Shown: positions 36,061 through 45,157 of the stretch, piece by piece
How the letters are laid out: each line of letters opens with the position of its first letter
Position numbering within the stretch: position 1 is the first letter of the stretch
Assembly: GCA_026129525.1 (NCBI GenBank)
Contig: JAHCHW010000001.1
Span: 124,001 to 188,000 of the forward strand
DNA from: Chitinophagales bacterium
Lineage (GTDB): Bacteria; Bacteroidota; Bacteroidia; Chitinophagales; LD1
Length of the DNA: 64,000 bases
Direction of reading: 5' to 3'
Notes under the pieces: model-generated
What the model was told of the DNA's origin: nothing
Database searches by the model: none
What the model saw: the letters and a program-made list of their open reading frames with translations, nothing else
Made by a program: the position numbers and the translations under genes

Positions 36061-37252
36061 AGAGAAAATATTTATCGTAAACAATTTCGGGCATAAAACC
36101 CATTTTGGTAGCGAGTTTAATGAAAGGGCGCAACCACAGCATAACATTGTACCCTGTGTTGTAATCGCGGAAAGTTTTCGGAGGTAATGCTACCCATTCT
36201 TCAAACTGGTCGCGTGTAACGGCAAGGCGTTTTAAGCATAAATCAATAATACGCGGGTCTTCCATTATGTACGGCTTTTTTACAGCTTCGATTGCCCAAT
36301 CACGATTCATCTGTCCATCGCGCACAAGTGCACTGTATGCGTTCAACCGAAAATCAATGTTGAATTTTATCCGATGTACATACGTGATGAGTGACCAATA
36401 CAGATCATCGTAATAATGTGCCCCGGGATATACCCAGTTGTATTCACGTTTAATTATTTCTTCGGCTTCTTTGCGTATGTATTGCTCGTAGTAAAGAGGC
36501 GAATACGCTTTAATTCCCTTAATAATACTGTAGTAAAAAAGTTCTTTCCACCCCAAATGGTAATTGGGGTCGTCCGCTTTCCATTTCCGTAATTTTATAG
36601 AGCCGAATTTGTTTTGCACATCGTTTACGTAATCGCCAACCATATATGCCCAGCTCATGGGTTTCACTCCTTCGGTTCGGAACGATTGTCCGTATATTAT
36701 GTGTTTTATTCCTTCTTTGTGTGCTACACCATAACAAGCAGCCGCAATGCCCACATCGGTTCCTTCGTTCAACTCCGGAACGCTGGCTTTTAAAAAGGAG
36801 ATTTTCAAATCTTTGGCTTCGCGCCAATCGCTGGTAATAGTGCGAAGTTCAACTCCCAGTTTACGGGTAATGTTTATCATGTTTTCGCCACCCACGGGGT
36901 TGTCGAACCCATCGTTAAAATGAACAGCCAAAGGGCGAAGTTTATACTTGGTTACTGCCAAATGCAGCACGTATGTACTGTCGCGCCCGCCACTTATACC
37001 TATTACACAGTCGTATTTTTTACCCTTGCCATCGTGTTTAATTCTTTCCAATTGTATATTCCAGATAGCTTGTCCACGATCATCATTAGGATACATGTGC
37101 GACCACTTATCGTGCAGGTGACAAAAAATGCAGACTCCGTTTTTGTCAAAAGTTATTCCAGGACAAGTGCTATCGCTAATGCAGCGGGTGCAACGCTGGT
37201 AGGTTATGTTTCGCTTCACTCCATTAACCACCACAAAATTACTCATGCTCAA
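36050..37252 (-). CDS. N-acetyl sugar amidotransferase-like PP-loop ATPase (WbpG/PseA type)
   Basis: This 400-residue protein has an N-terminal zinc-type Cys set (CTRCISDSTCPG, CIFCHLHDKW, residues ~20-48) followed by a PP-loop VIGISGGRDSTYVLH (SGGxDS, ~residue 86). LAVHFNDGFDN and GVKPMSWAYM follow. The layout is that of WbpG/PseA enzymes, which adenylate an N-acetyl group and replace oxygen with ammonia to form an acetamidino sugar. Those enzymes usually rely on HisH/HisF-like partners for ammonia; none is seen here. Instead a nitrilase-fold hydrolase overlaps the start by 4 nt. Confidence 0.82.
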   Translation of the reverse strand: MSMSNFVVVNGVKRNITYQRCTRCISDSTCPGITFDKNGVCIFCHLHDKWSHMYPNDDRGQAIWNIQLERIKHDGKGKKYDCVIGISGGRDSTYVLHLAVTKYKLRPLAVHFNDGFDNPVGGENMINITRKLGVELRTITSDWREAKDLKISFLKASVPELNEGTDVGIAAACYGVAHKEGIKHIIYGQSFRTEGVKPMSWAYMVGDYVNDVQNKFGSIKLRKWKADDPNYHLGWKELFYYSIIKGIKAYSPLYYEQYIRKEAEEIIKREYNWVYPGAHYYDDLYWSLITYVHRIKFNIDFRLNAYSALVRDGQMNRDWAIEAVKKPYIMEDPRIIDLCLKRLAVTRDQFEEWVALPPKTFRDYNTGYNVMLWLRPFIKLATKMGFMPEIVYDKYFLCGE

Positions 37253-38076
37253 TTATAGAACTTAAAACCTTGTTTCTGTAATGAGGCACCTATTTCGGTT
37301 CCTTTTAGCTTTCGGGCAGGTATTTCAAATTCGGCAACAACCAAATCGCCTGCAAATTCATTAAAGGCCCCTTGTGCAATTACACCATTCTCTCCTATAC
37401 AAAGCGAACAGCCCACCATTTTCTTTCCTTCGTACGGTCCGCCAACAATGTAGCCAACACTGGTGGCACTTGCCACTACAATGCCATGCGCCTTTGCCAA
37501 AACACCAAGTGGTTTTATCCACTTATCGTGGTAGGGGTCTTGGGCTTCAGTAATGGAGTGTTCTACAGTCCATGACGAAGGCGCGAGTATGAGTTGTGCG
37601 CCCATGCGTGCAAGTGCGTGGCCAATATCAATGGCGTCCAAATAATTATCGGCACAGATATTCACTCCTATTTTTCCAAAAGGCGTATCAAACACCTCTA
37701 ATTTTTGCCCCACTTGATAATAAGGAAACTCTACGGTGAGCAGATTTATCTTTCGGTGTTTGCCGATAACGTTTCCTGCATTGTCAATCAGCAATGCTGT
37801 GTTATAGTTGCCGTTAGCCGTATGCTCTGTTAATCCTACACATAACCAAATGTTATAGCGTTTGGCTAATGCACAAAACAGGTTGCTGTATTCTCCGGGA
37901 ATAGGCTGCGCTTGTTTAAGTGCATCAGGGTGTGTCCATGCAAAATCTATGGTTTCAGGTAGCAATACTAAATCGCAATTCTCATTTTTTGCACGTTCAA
38001 TCAACTTTTCGGCACGCTCAAAATTGCGTTCGGGTTCGGTTCCTTCTACTAAAAGTTGAGCAAGGGCGAGTTTCAT
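37249..38076 (-). CDS. Carbon-nitrogen hydrolase (nitrilase superfamily amidase)
   Basis: This 275-residue protein has the full nitrilase catalytic set: Glu41 (LLPETIDF), Lys109 (GKHRKINLL) and Cys141 (GVNICADN), with correct spacing and normal length. The superfamily cleaves amides or nitriles and, in glutamine-dependent NAD synthetase, supplies ammonia to a PP-loop domain. Here the gene overlaps the WbpG/PseA-like PP-loop gene by 4 nt, so a glutaminase role feeding that enzyme is a reasonable inference. A stand-alone amidase or N-carbamoyl hydrolase is the alternative. Confidence 0.85.
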   Translation of the reverse strand: MKLALAQLLVEGTEPERNFERAEKLIERAKNENCDLVLLPETIDFAWTHPDALKQAQPIPGEYSNLFCALAKRYNIWLCVGLTEHTANGNYNTALLIDNAGNVIGKHRKINLLTVEFPYYQVGQKLEVFDTPFGKIGVNICADNYLDAIDIGHALARMGAQLILAPSSWTVEHSITEAQDPYHDKWIKPLGVLAKAHGIVVASATSVGYIVGGPYEGKKMVGCSLCIGENGVIAQGAFNEFAGDLVVAEFEIPARKLKGTEIGASLQKQGFKFYN

Positions 38077-38768
38077 ATATTTAGTTTAAAAGTAGTTGCC
38101 GTCCACCAAAGTTTAAGGGTTTCGGCAATTGCTTTCCTAAGTGTTTTCCAATTTCCTCCTTTGGCAACTCCCGATTTGCGGGGCAGGTATTGTGAAGGAA
38201 TTTCTACCGGCATAACACCCGCTTTATATAATTTGGCACAAATTTCACTTTCCACCAATGAACTTTTTAATTGTGGGTTGGCAAAGTGAATTTGCTCCTT
38301 TCGGTAAACTTTTATCCAGTTTACATCGCGCAAAAAAATACCTAAAACATGCTGGTTGAAAAGGCGGTTTATCCAAGTAAGTGTGTTGCGGTATCTATTA
38401 TAGTTAGTTTGAGGTCTATAAAACGAATAATAGGTATTTGCATCAAATGGCTGAACAGCTCTTAATTCATCAATATTAAACTGACCATCGCCTGGAATGG
38501 CGCAAACATATTCTTTGGTGGCTGCCATGTAACCACTACGCAAAGCCATTCCTATACCTTTGTTATTTGGGTGGGTAATTAAAGTAACATTAGGGTTGCT
38601 GTCTTTCAATTGGCTACATAACATATCGGTTCCGTCAGAGCTGCCGTCATTTACCAAAATAATCTCATAATCTTCTGACGTGCCACTGAGAAAGTTCAGC
38701 ACATCGTAAAAAACCGTTGAAAGACTATTGACTTCGTTATAGGCAAAAATGATAATGGAGAATCTCAC
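38073..38768 (-). CDS. GT2-family glycosyltransferase (dolichol-phosphate-mannose-synthase-like)
   Basis: The product is 231 residues from GTG 38768 (VRFSIIIFAYNE), overlapping the stop of the Gfo/Idh gene in a GTGA; a further upstream start would lie wholly inside that gene. GT2 features are FSIIIFAYNEVNSL, ILVNDGSSDGTD, HPNNKGIGMALRSGYM and PGDGQFN (DxD-like). No C-terminal membrane helices follow, unlike GtrB-type proteins. It probably transfers a sugar to a polyprenyl phosphate or lipid-linked acceptor. It is the second gene of the long operon. Confidence 0.83.
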   Translation of the reverse strand: MRFSIIIFAYNEVNSLSTVFYDVLNFLSGTSEDYEIILVNDGSSDGTDMLCSQLKDSNPNVTLITHPNNKGIGMALRSGYMAATKEYVCAIPGDGQFNIDELRAVQPFDANTYYSFYRPQTNYNRYRNTLTWINRLFNQHVLGIFLRDVNWIKVYRKEQIHFANPQLKSSLVESEICAKLYKAGVMPVEIPSQYLPRKSGVAKGGNWKTLRKAIAETLKLWWTATTFKLNI

Positions 38769-39787
38769 CGAATAGCAATTGTTTCGCCCCCCAAGTGTAA
38801 TGACTGTTGGGCGCATTCCAAAATATGAATAACCTCCGCTGCATTGTTGCCGTCTGCAAGAGGAGGCAGCCCACTTCTAATAGCTTCGTAAAAACCGTCT
38901 ACTACATTTGTGAGCGCTTCGCGCAATTCAAATTTTGGCATCACCACATTACCCAGACGATAATCAGTAAGTTGATTTTTCCCCTCATCATTCTCTGATA
39001 TCTGCTCGTAATCGTAAACAATGAGTTTGTTAGTTGGCTCAATGTCATCGTAAATTACCATTTGCTTTTCTCCACCCAAAATCATCTTCCTGATTTTTAC
39101 AGGGCTTGCCCATGACGCGTTTATATGGGCTAACAAGCCGGAATCATACTGCAAAAACAAATAGGCCACATCTTCCATGCCATGAAGCGGATTAACCCTG
39201 CCGATCGCCTTTACTGAAACAGGTCGCTCATCAACCAAATAATTTATTATAGCTATATCATGACATGCCAAATCCCATAAAACATTTACATCCGACTGAT
39301 ATATACCTAGATTGATGCGAGTAGAATCAATGTAGTGCATTTTACCTATACTCTTGTGGTCGGTAATAAACTCTCTCAACTTTAATACAGCAGGATTATA
39401 GAGATAAATATGATCAACCATTAAAGTCAACTTTCGTCCTTCTGCAATAGAAATCAGTTCAGCTATCTGAGCTGTGGAAGTGGTTGCCGGTTTTTCAATA
39501 AGCACATGTTTCCCAGCTAACAAAGCCTTGCGTGCTAACTCATAATGGGAAGATGTTGGTGTTGCAATAACAACTGCTTCAATTTCAGGGGTTTCGAAAA
39601 TTTGATCAGCATCCGTATAACTACCTGAAAGCCGGTAGCGAGCAAATGCATCTTGCACAAGCAAAGCATCTGTATCGCATACGTATATTTTACCAGAATA
39701 CTTACTTTGAACTATATTCCGCAATAAGTTTTTACCCCAATAACCTAATCCTATTAGAGCAATATTGATACATGGATTACGATTCAT
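38765..39787 (-). CDS. Gfo/Idh/MocA-family sugar dehydrogenase
   Basis: This 340-residue protein has an N-terminal Rossmann fold with IALIGLGYWGKNLLRN (GxGxxG), AVVIATPTSSHY, and the catalytic-region Lys in VLIEKPATTS. LWDLACHDIAIINYL in the C-terminal domain carries the active-site Asp/His. Members such as WbpB oxidise UDP-sugars at C3; with the WbpG-like gene nearby this would suit a diacetamido-sugar pathway, though the aminotransferase and acetyltransferase steps are not in the window. It is the first gene of the 10-gene minus-strand operon, divergent from the PhyH gene at 39933. Confidence 0.83.
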   Translation of the reverse strand: MNRNPCINIALIGLGYWGKNLLRNIVQSKYSGKIYVCDTDALLVQDAFARYRLSGSYTDADQIFETPEIEAVVIATPTSSHYELARKALLAGKHVLIEKPATTSTAQIAELISIAEGRKLTLMVDHIYLYNPAVLKLREFITDHKSIGKMHYIDSTRINLGIYQSDVNVLWDLACHDIAIINYLVDERPVSVKAIGRVNPLHGMEDVAYLFLQYDSGLLAHINASWASPVKIRKMILGGEKQMVIYDDIEPTNKLIVYDYEQISENDEGKNQLTDYRLGNVVMPKFELREALTNVVDGFYEAIRSGLPPLADGNNAAEVIHILECAQQSLHLGGETIAIR

Positions 39788-39901
39788 TATCGGTCTTATC
39801 TAACATCAAATAAAACGGATTTTCCCAGTAATTAGCGAATACATATACCTTTAGGTTTGAATAGCGTGTGTTTAGAAATGCTCCTAATGAATTGGATACT
39901 G

Positions 39902-39909
39902 TATTTTTG
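39902..39909 (+). promoter_or_regulatory. -7 element for the PhyH gene set
   Basis: TATTTTTG fits TAnnTTTG and lies 23 nt before the ATG at 39933, within the 145-bp divergent intergenic region 39788-39932. No -33 match was found. Confidence 0.45.
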
Positions 39910-39932
39910 AATGGCATATTATTGATTCACAA

Positions 39933-40853
39933 ATGAAAGTCATAGAAAACAGGGTTATTCGCAGCGATTCGTTGCGAGAATCCATTAAAGAAACCGGATA
40001 CGCAATTGCCGGCAACATTGGTTCTCACACTGTTCAGTCCATTCGATTACTTTATGATTCGCTACACCAGTTTACAAACAAGGATGGAGGAATGTTTTAC
40101 AGCCTTTACAGTGATGACATTGAATACAGGAAAGGAGTTCATTCTGGAATTTTTGACATACTCAAACCTGTTTACGATAGTTATTTCAATAATTACAAAA
40201 CTGTTATTAACTCATTCATTGTAAAAACTCCGGGAAAGGGGAGTGATTTCTCCCTCCATCAGGATTCTACCGGGTTAGACGAAAGTATGTGGTCTCCCTT
40301 AAGCGTATGGATACCGCTACAGGATACTGAATTGACAAACGGTACACTCTGTGTTGTTCCGAAAAGCCATAAGTTTTTTCACCCATACAGAGGCATTTCT
40401 TTTGCCAGTCCATTTGCTAACTATGAAAACTTGGTGAGGCGTTATCTTTTACCAATCAATCTTAATGCCGGTGATATTTTGTTGTTTGACAATCGACTTG
40501 TTCATTATTCTCACCTTAACTTATCACACTCACCACGGGTTGTAGTAATGAGTGGGATATTCCCATCTGAGGCTAAAATTCTTTCTGTTTATAAAGATGA
40601 AAGTGTTCCAAATTCACCGATTGAAATATACCTTCAAGACGATGACTTTCTTATAACCAATAAAGCGTTTTATAAAGATTGCACTGCCCGCCCCTACAGG
40701 GGAGAAGTTGTAAGAAAAATATACGACCCGCTGCCAGATATTTCAATGTATGATTTCATGAGTATTGCAGCTAACCATGATGTATTACAAACAAATATTC
40801 CCGAACTTATGAATCCACTGCATCAGATGCAAATCATTTCTGAACCAGTGTAG
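39933..40853 (+). CDS. PhyH-family dioxygenase
   Basis: This 306-residue protein has HxD in FSLHQDSTGLDE (~residue 108), distal His in DNRLVHYSHL (~residue 191) and Arg in HSPRVVVMSG. VWIPLQDTELTNGTLCVVPKSHK is the usual core strand pair. It diverges most from the other PhyH proteins around the second strand and has a ~50-residue C-terminal extension (YDFMSIAANHDV). It is the first of a plus-strand series of oxygenase genes. The active site appears complete. Confidence 0.83.
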   Translation: MKVIENRVIRSDSLRESIKETGYAIAGNIGSHTVQSIRLLYDSLHQFTNKDGGMFYSLYSDDIEYRKGVHSGIFDILKPVYDSYFNNYKTVINSFIVKTPGKGSDFSLHQDSTGLDESMWSPLSVWIPLQDTELTNGTLCVVPKSHKFFHPYRGISFASPFANYENLVRRYLLPINLNAGDILLFDNRLVHYSHLNLSHSPRVVVMSGIFPSEAKILSVYKDESVPNSPIEIYLQDDDFLITNKAFYKDCTARPYRGEVVRKIYDPLPDISMYDFMSIAANHDVLQTNIPELMNPLHQMQIISEPV

Positions 40854-40987
40854 AATTCAAAGTGTTTATAAATCTTATCTGATTATGGTGTGCATGTTGT
40901 TGACAAAGATGATTTCCCTCATTCTTTTTATCGCCAGTATTGATTTGATTTGAATCGCTTAATTTGTTGTGCCAAAACTTGTTTAAC

Positions 40988-41827
40988 ATGAAAACTCCCG
41001 AGTTTAAAGTAGCAGACCTCAATAACATCTACCGCGAAGATGGCTACGTGCATCTGAAAAACGTTCTTAACAAAGAAGAGATCAATGAACTCTTAGCATT
41101 GTTTGAGTTACACTACCCTACTGAGAATCTGCATAGCACATTATGGAACAGTTTGTGTGACATTCCTCATGACAAGTCGAAATTGCTTAGCGACCAAATT
41201 TTAAAAGTAGTAAAACCTCGCCTTGACGAACATATTACAAACTATGTAAGCCCAGCCGCAACTTTTTTGGTAAAAAACCCAACAGACGATGGATTAGTTA
41301 CGTTACACCGCGATTTTAGTGTTCAAGACGAACCAGAATTTTCTTACCAAAATATTTGGTTGCCATTAGTGGACACCAACGAAGAAAATGGAAGATTATG
41401 CGTGTTACCGAAAGGGCATAAACTGTTTAACTACCCATTGCCCCATAATACCGTTTGGCCTTATTTGGAATATGAGCAAATTATGCTCAAGCATTGCCAC
41501 TTTGTAGATGCCAAAGCAGGAGATTTGATTGTGTATAGTGATATGGCCCTGCATGCTTCTTTCCCTAATAGAACCAACACAGCAAGACCGGTAGTTCATT
41601 TTGGTTTGCTTCATCCCGAAGCTAAACTGTACTACTATTACCTTGATAACACCACTAACTTAGTTACAGTTTACGAAGTCCCCTATCAGTTTTTCTTTGA
41701 AAATGCGTGGGGCAATCAGGACCATCGCTTTCCGGTTCTTAAAAAGTTTAAATACGAACCTCCGGTTTTCAGTGCCAATCAAATTAAAGCATGGATTGAA
41801 AGCAACGTTTTGTCGGCAATTGCTTAA
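40988..41827 (+). CDS. PhyH-family dioxygenase
   Basis: This 279-residue protein is annotated from ATG 40988 (MKTPEFKVADLNNIYREDGY); a TTG 24 nt upstream is possible but unneeded. It has HxD in VTLHRDFSVQDE (~residue 105), distal His in SDMALHASF and Arg in TARPVVHFG. WLPLVDTNEENGRLCVLPKGHK matches the family. It lies 134 bp after the preceding gene and 12 bp before the next PhyH gene. No substrate hint beyond the cluster context. Confidence 0.83.
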   Translation: MKTPEFKVADLNNIYREDGYVHLKNVLNKEEINELLALFELHYPTENLHSTLWNSLCDIPHDKSKLLSDQILKVVKPRLDEHITNYVSPAATFLVKNPTDDGLVTLHRDFSVQDEPEFSYQNIWLPLVDTNEENGRLCVLPKGHKLFNYPLPHNTVWPYLEYEQIMLKHCHFVDAKAGDLIVYSDMALHASFPNRTNTARPVVHFGLLHPEAKLYYYYLDNTTNLVTVYEVPYQFFFENAWGNQDHRFPVLKKFKYEPPVFSANQIKAWIESNVLSAIA

Positions 41828-41839
41828 GTTGACTTTGCG

Positions 41840-42676
41840 ATGATTGAAGATGTTTTCTTTGACAAACAGCTTAACACACAGTTATCCAAATTGGGATATG
41901 TGAAGTTTCCTTTTTTAAATGAGCCTCAATTAAAAGTGTTATCAGAATTTTATGAAAAAATTCACGCGAACAATGCTGTGCCGTTTACAACATTTATGAT
42001 AAACGACTATGTGTACAGGAAAGCTATAGACGAACAGATAAAATCGGTTTTTGCTCCCTTGATACGTACTGTTTTTAAACGCCACACACCATTTTGGGGA
42101 AATTTTTTTTCTAAGTTGCCGGGGCAGCCTCAAATGCCTCTTCACTCGGATCTTCAGTACGTTGATGAAACAACAGATATTTCGCTCAACATTTGGGTTC
42201 CACTTTCAAAAACTAATTCAACCACCGCCACATTAGGTATTGTTCCAAAGTCAAACACTATTATGAACCAGATACGCGGAGTTAATATTATTGATGCTTA
42301 CAGTAAAAATGCTGATGATATTGCAGAGAGGTTTGTTCAATACTTGGACTTCGAACCCGGTGAAGCCATTATTTACGACCACCGCCTGTTGCATCTTTCC
42401 GCAAAAAATGATTCGAACCAAACCAGAGTGGCTGCTACTTTGGTAATGGTACCTGCTACTAAACCGGTACAAATGTATTTTGCGGAAAAGGAAGGTGACA
42501 CTACATTCTATGGTTACCATATAAAATCCATAGATGAGTTATTGTTGACTCCTTTCAAAAAACTTCCATCTCATTTAATTCCGATAAAAACCATCAAAAA
42601 CTATCAATTCGTTCCACTGACTGTAAATGATGTGCAAAAATTTGTAGCAAAAATCTCTACACCTGACCAGCTATGA
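41840..42676 (+). CDS. PhyH-family dioxygenase
   Basis: This 278-residue protein has HxD in MPLHSDLQYVDE (~residue 95), distal His in DHRLLHLSAKN and Arg in NQTRVAATLV. WVPLSKTNSTTATLGIVPKSN replaces the usual DTNxxNG turn with a Ser/Thr-rich one. Its stop overlaps the start of the double-domain PhyH gene by 4 nt (ATGA), implying coupled translation and possibly a shared complex. Confidence 0.83.
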   Translation: MIEDVFFDKQLNTQLSKLGYVKFPFLNEPQLKVLSEFYEKIHANNAVPFTTFMINDYVYRKAIDEQIKSVFAPLIRTVFKRHTPFWGNFFSKLPGQPQMPLHSDLQYVDETTDISLNIWVPLSKTNSTTATLGIVPKSNTIMNQIRGVNIIDAYSKNADDIAERFVQYLDFEPGEAIIYDHRLLHLSAKNDSNQTRVAATLVMVPATKPVQMYFAEKEGDTTFYGYHIKSIDELLLTPFKKLPSHLIPIKTIKNYQFVPLTVNDVQKFVAKISTPDQL

Positions 42677-44355
42677 TAACCGCTTTCAAAAACAAGGATA
42701 CTGAACAACATTTTCTTAATAAAGGGTATGCGGTTTTTCCTTTTTTGGGCAAAATTCATTTAGAACAAATCCGTTCCATTTACACAGAAGCAAATGAAAG
42801 TTCCCGACTTAACGAGCAGCAATTTTATGGTGTGAACTATAGTTTAAGCTCATTAACCACCGATGAGAGCGAGCGTATTATGAAACCTGTATTGGGTATT
42901 ATCCAAGCTGCTTTAGACGAGCAATTTGAAAATTATGAAGTACTAGGCTGTGTGTTTATTACCAAACCTCCTAAAACACTCACAACATTTGTATATCATC
43001 AAGACTGGAGTTACACCAACGAAAAAGAACATGCATTTGCTACTTGCTGGGTTCCGCTTTTCGACACTAACAGAACAAATGGCTGTATGAGTGTTTTGGA
43101 GGGGACACACAAGCAATTTGAAACGTATCGCTCAGATACGTTGGATTCTGCCCGTATAGATTTTGAAGCCATACCCGAAGAAATAAGGACAAACATTGAA
43201 CAAAAGGCAGGAAGTTGTTTGGCATTTCATCAGGCGGTTTTCCATGGTTCTTATCCAAACAAATCTGACCAAAGCCGCCCAGTTTTAGCTTTTGTAGTTA
43301 AAAGTAAAAACTCAGACATAGTCCATTATGTGAAAGATGGCGAACATATTCGTGCATACCGACTTTCTACCGAAGCCTTTAACAAAATGCTCACCCAAAT
43401 CCCTAAAAGCAGTATTCCCGAAAGCGCTGAAAAGATAATTTTGGACAGCAAAATTCCTGCTTTACCCACTGCGGCAGATGTAATTGCGGCATGGAGAACT
43501 GAGCGTCCCAATCATCGTTTGCTCAAGAATAAAAATTATCACAGCCTGTTTCAACAACAAGGTTACCTTTTGTTGAAGAATGTGATTGGGGTGGAAAAAA
43601 TAGAATCGTTACAACAGCTGTACACCGCGCATTTCAGTACGCCCAAGGGGATGTATGTTACCCACCATTCTGAAATGGATATACAGATCAATAAAAGTTT
43701 CAGCAGTAATATTTTTGAACATTTAAAGGAGTTTTTCTCTCATAACTTTTTGTATCAAAAACCACTTATAGCACATTTTGCAGCAAAGGCACCCGGTGAA
43801 GATGGCATGTTTAATCTTCATCAGGACTGGAGTATTGTAAGGGAAGAACTATATGGTGTAATGCATTGTTGGGTTCCTCTACAGGCTGTTTCTAAACAAA
43901 ACGGCACGCTGGTAGTTTTGCCGGGGTCTCACCTGATTTTAGGCAACTATCGTTCCGGCACTTGCCCTATGCGTTTTTTGCCGTTTAACCCGTTTGATGA
44001 TATAATAGTGGAAGTTGAAGCAGAAGTTGGGGATGTTGTTTTATATCATCCGGCATTGTTCCATGGTTCAAAAGCTAACCGGAGTACTGAGGAGCGATTA
44101 GCTGTAGTGGCTGCTATTACCCATCCGGAGGCTAAACGCGTTTATCATTCCTTGCAGGAAGATGGTGTATGGCTGTATGAAATGACGGACGAAGACCTGT
44201 TTGGCAGATTAGATAATTTGGCAAAAGGGGCAGCACCTACAGGAGAAAAACTAATGCCGGTACCCAACAGAGTACTTAATCGGACTGATGATGAGGTTAT
44301 CCGTACTTTAAGAACGCAGTTATCAATAAAAACGCAGGCGAATGTTGAAGTTTAG
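42673..44355 (+). CDS. Fused double-domain PhyH dioxygenase
   Basis: This 560-residue protein consists of two complete PhyH domains in tandem. Domain 1 (residues ~1-260) has YHQDWSYTNE, CWVPLFDTNRTNGCMSVLEGTHK and HQAVFHGSYPN with Arg in QSRPVLAFV. Domain 2 (~285-545) has LHQDWSIVREE, CWVPLQAVSKQNGTLVVLPGSH and HPALFHGSKAN with Arg in EERLAVVAA. Both facial triads look intact, so this may catalyse two successive oxidations or act on two sites. Single-domain length is about 280, so this is a genuine fusion or internal duplication. It overlaps its neighbours by 4 and 14 nt. Confidence 0.88.
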   Translation: MITAFKNKDTEQHFLNKGYAVFPFLGKIHLEQIRSIYTEANESSRLNEQQFYGVNYSLSSLTTDESERIMKPVLGIIQAALDEQFENYEVLGCVFITKPPKTLTTFVYHQDWSYTNEKEHAFATCWVPLFDTNRTNGCMSVLEGTHKQFETYRSDTLDSARIDFEAIPEEIRTNIEQKAGSCLAFHQAVFHGSYPNKSDQSRPVLAFVVKSKNSDIVHYVKDGEHIRAYRLSTEAFNKMLTQIPKSSIPESAEKIILDSKIPALPTAADVIAAWRTERPNHRLLKNKNYHSLFQQQGYLLLKNVIGVEKIESLQQLYTAHFSTPKGMYVTHHSEMDIQINKSFSSNIFEHLKEFFSHNFLYQKPLIAHFAAKAPGEDGMFNLHQDWSIVREELYGVMHCWVPLQAVSKQNGTLVVLPGSHLILGNYRSGTCPMRFLPFNPFDDIIVEVEAEVGDVVLYHPALFHGSKANRSTEERLAVVAAITHPEAKRVYHSLQEDGVWLYEMTDEDLFGRLDNLAKGAAPTGEKLMPVPNRVLNRTDDEVIRTLRTQLSIKTQANVEV

Positions 44356-45157
44356 TTTTTATGATGCCGATTTTAAATCATCGTTTTTGATTGAAGGTAT
44401 TTTGAAGGAGAAGTTAACAGGGATAGTTGTTGAGAACAGTTTGAAGAACGAAGAAATTCGCATTTTCAAAAATTGTGTTGAACAACTAAAAGAGCGCTTT
44501 TTTCATGACCTGAATACAGGGAACGGGTTTTCGCTGCCGGGCATGTTTGGTCAGTTGCATAAAACACAACCTAAACATTTGATAGAAAGCTATTTTGAGA
44601 ATATAGAGCCATTTTGCAGCGCGGTAAATTTAGTTTGTGGGTTTAATGTGCAGCAACGGCTTACTCAACTGCTCCGTTTGTATTTTCAACCCCATACAGC
44701 AGCTGTACTACCCGGTTTTTTGCCCTATAGCTTCAGAGTTGTTTACCCAAAAAAAGGCGGACTGTTTGTTCATAAAGACGGACAATTGTTACCATTTATA
44801 CATAACGAAGTAAGTGAAGTGATTTGCAGGTATGTTCAACCTGAAACTATGATGAGTTGGTATTTTACTTTACAAGACCCTGACGAGGGGGGCGAATTGT
44901 GGGTGGCTGATACATTGTATGATGACTATGTGAAAGAAGGTCAGTTTGCCATGGTTAATTCGCAGGGCGAGAGAATTGAAGTAGATGCGATGCAACACAT
45001 AAAGGTAAAACCCCCCACTGGCAGCTTGCTTATGTTTAAAGGCGGGAGTTACTGGCATAAGGTGGTTCCACCTGCCGATAATGCTGAAAACCGAATTACG
45101 TTTGGTGGATTTATGGCACTTGGTTTAGATGAGCAGTACGTGTATTACTGGAGTTAA
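44342..45157 (+). CDS. 2OG-Fe(II) oxygenase (prolyl-hydroxylase-like fold)
   Basis: This 271-residue protein is not PhyH by motif. HKDGQLLPF (~residue 141) gives HxD, YWHKVVPP (~residue 238) the distal His, and NRITFGGFMAL an Arg-x-Thr for 2OG binding, as in P4H-like enzymes. WYFTLQDPDEGGELWV is the double-stranded helix strand pair. It overlaps the double PhyH gene by 14 nt and ends exactly where the convergent PhyH gene ends. It probably hydroxylates a cluster intermediate; peptide hydroxylation cannot be ruled out. Confidence 0.75.
   Translation: MLKFSFYDADFKSSFLIEGILKEKLTGIVVENSLKNEEIRIFKNCVEQLKERFFHDLNTGNGFSLPGMFGQLHKTQPKHLIESYFENIEPFCSAVNLVCGFNVQQRLTQLLRLYFQPHTAAVLPGFLPYSFRVVYPKKGGLFVHKDGQLLPFIHNEVSEVICRYVQPETMMSWYFTLQDPDEGGELWVADTLYDDYVKEGQFAMVNSQGERIEVDAMQHIKVKPPTGSLLMFKGGSYWHKVVPPADNAENRITFGGFMALGLDEQYVYYWS

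Noticed and set aside
36061..36147. Longer N-terminus for the carbamoyltransferase
   Set aside because: The extra 29 codons lie within the preceding PP-loop gene and do not resemble the family N-terminus, which begins right after GTG 36060.
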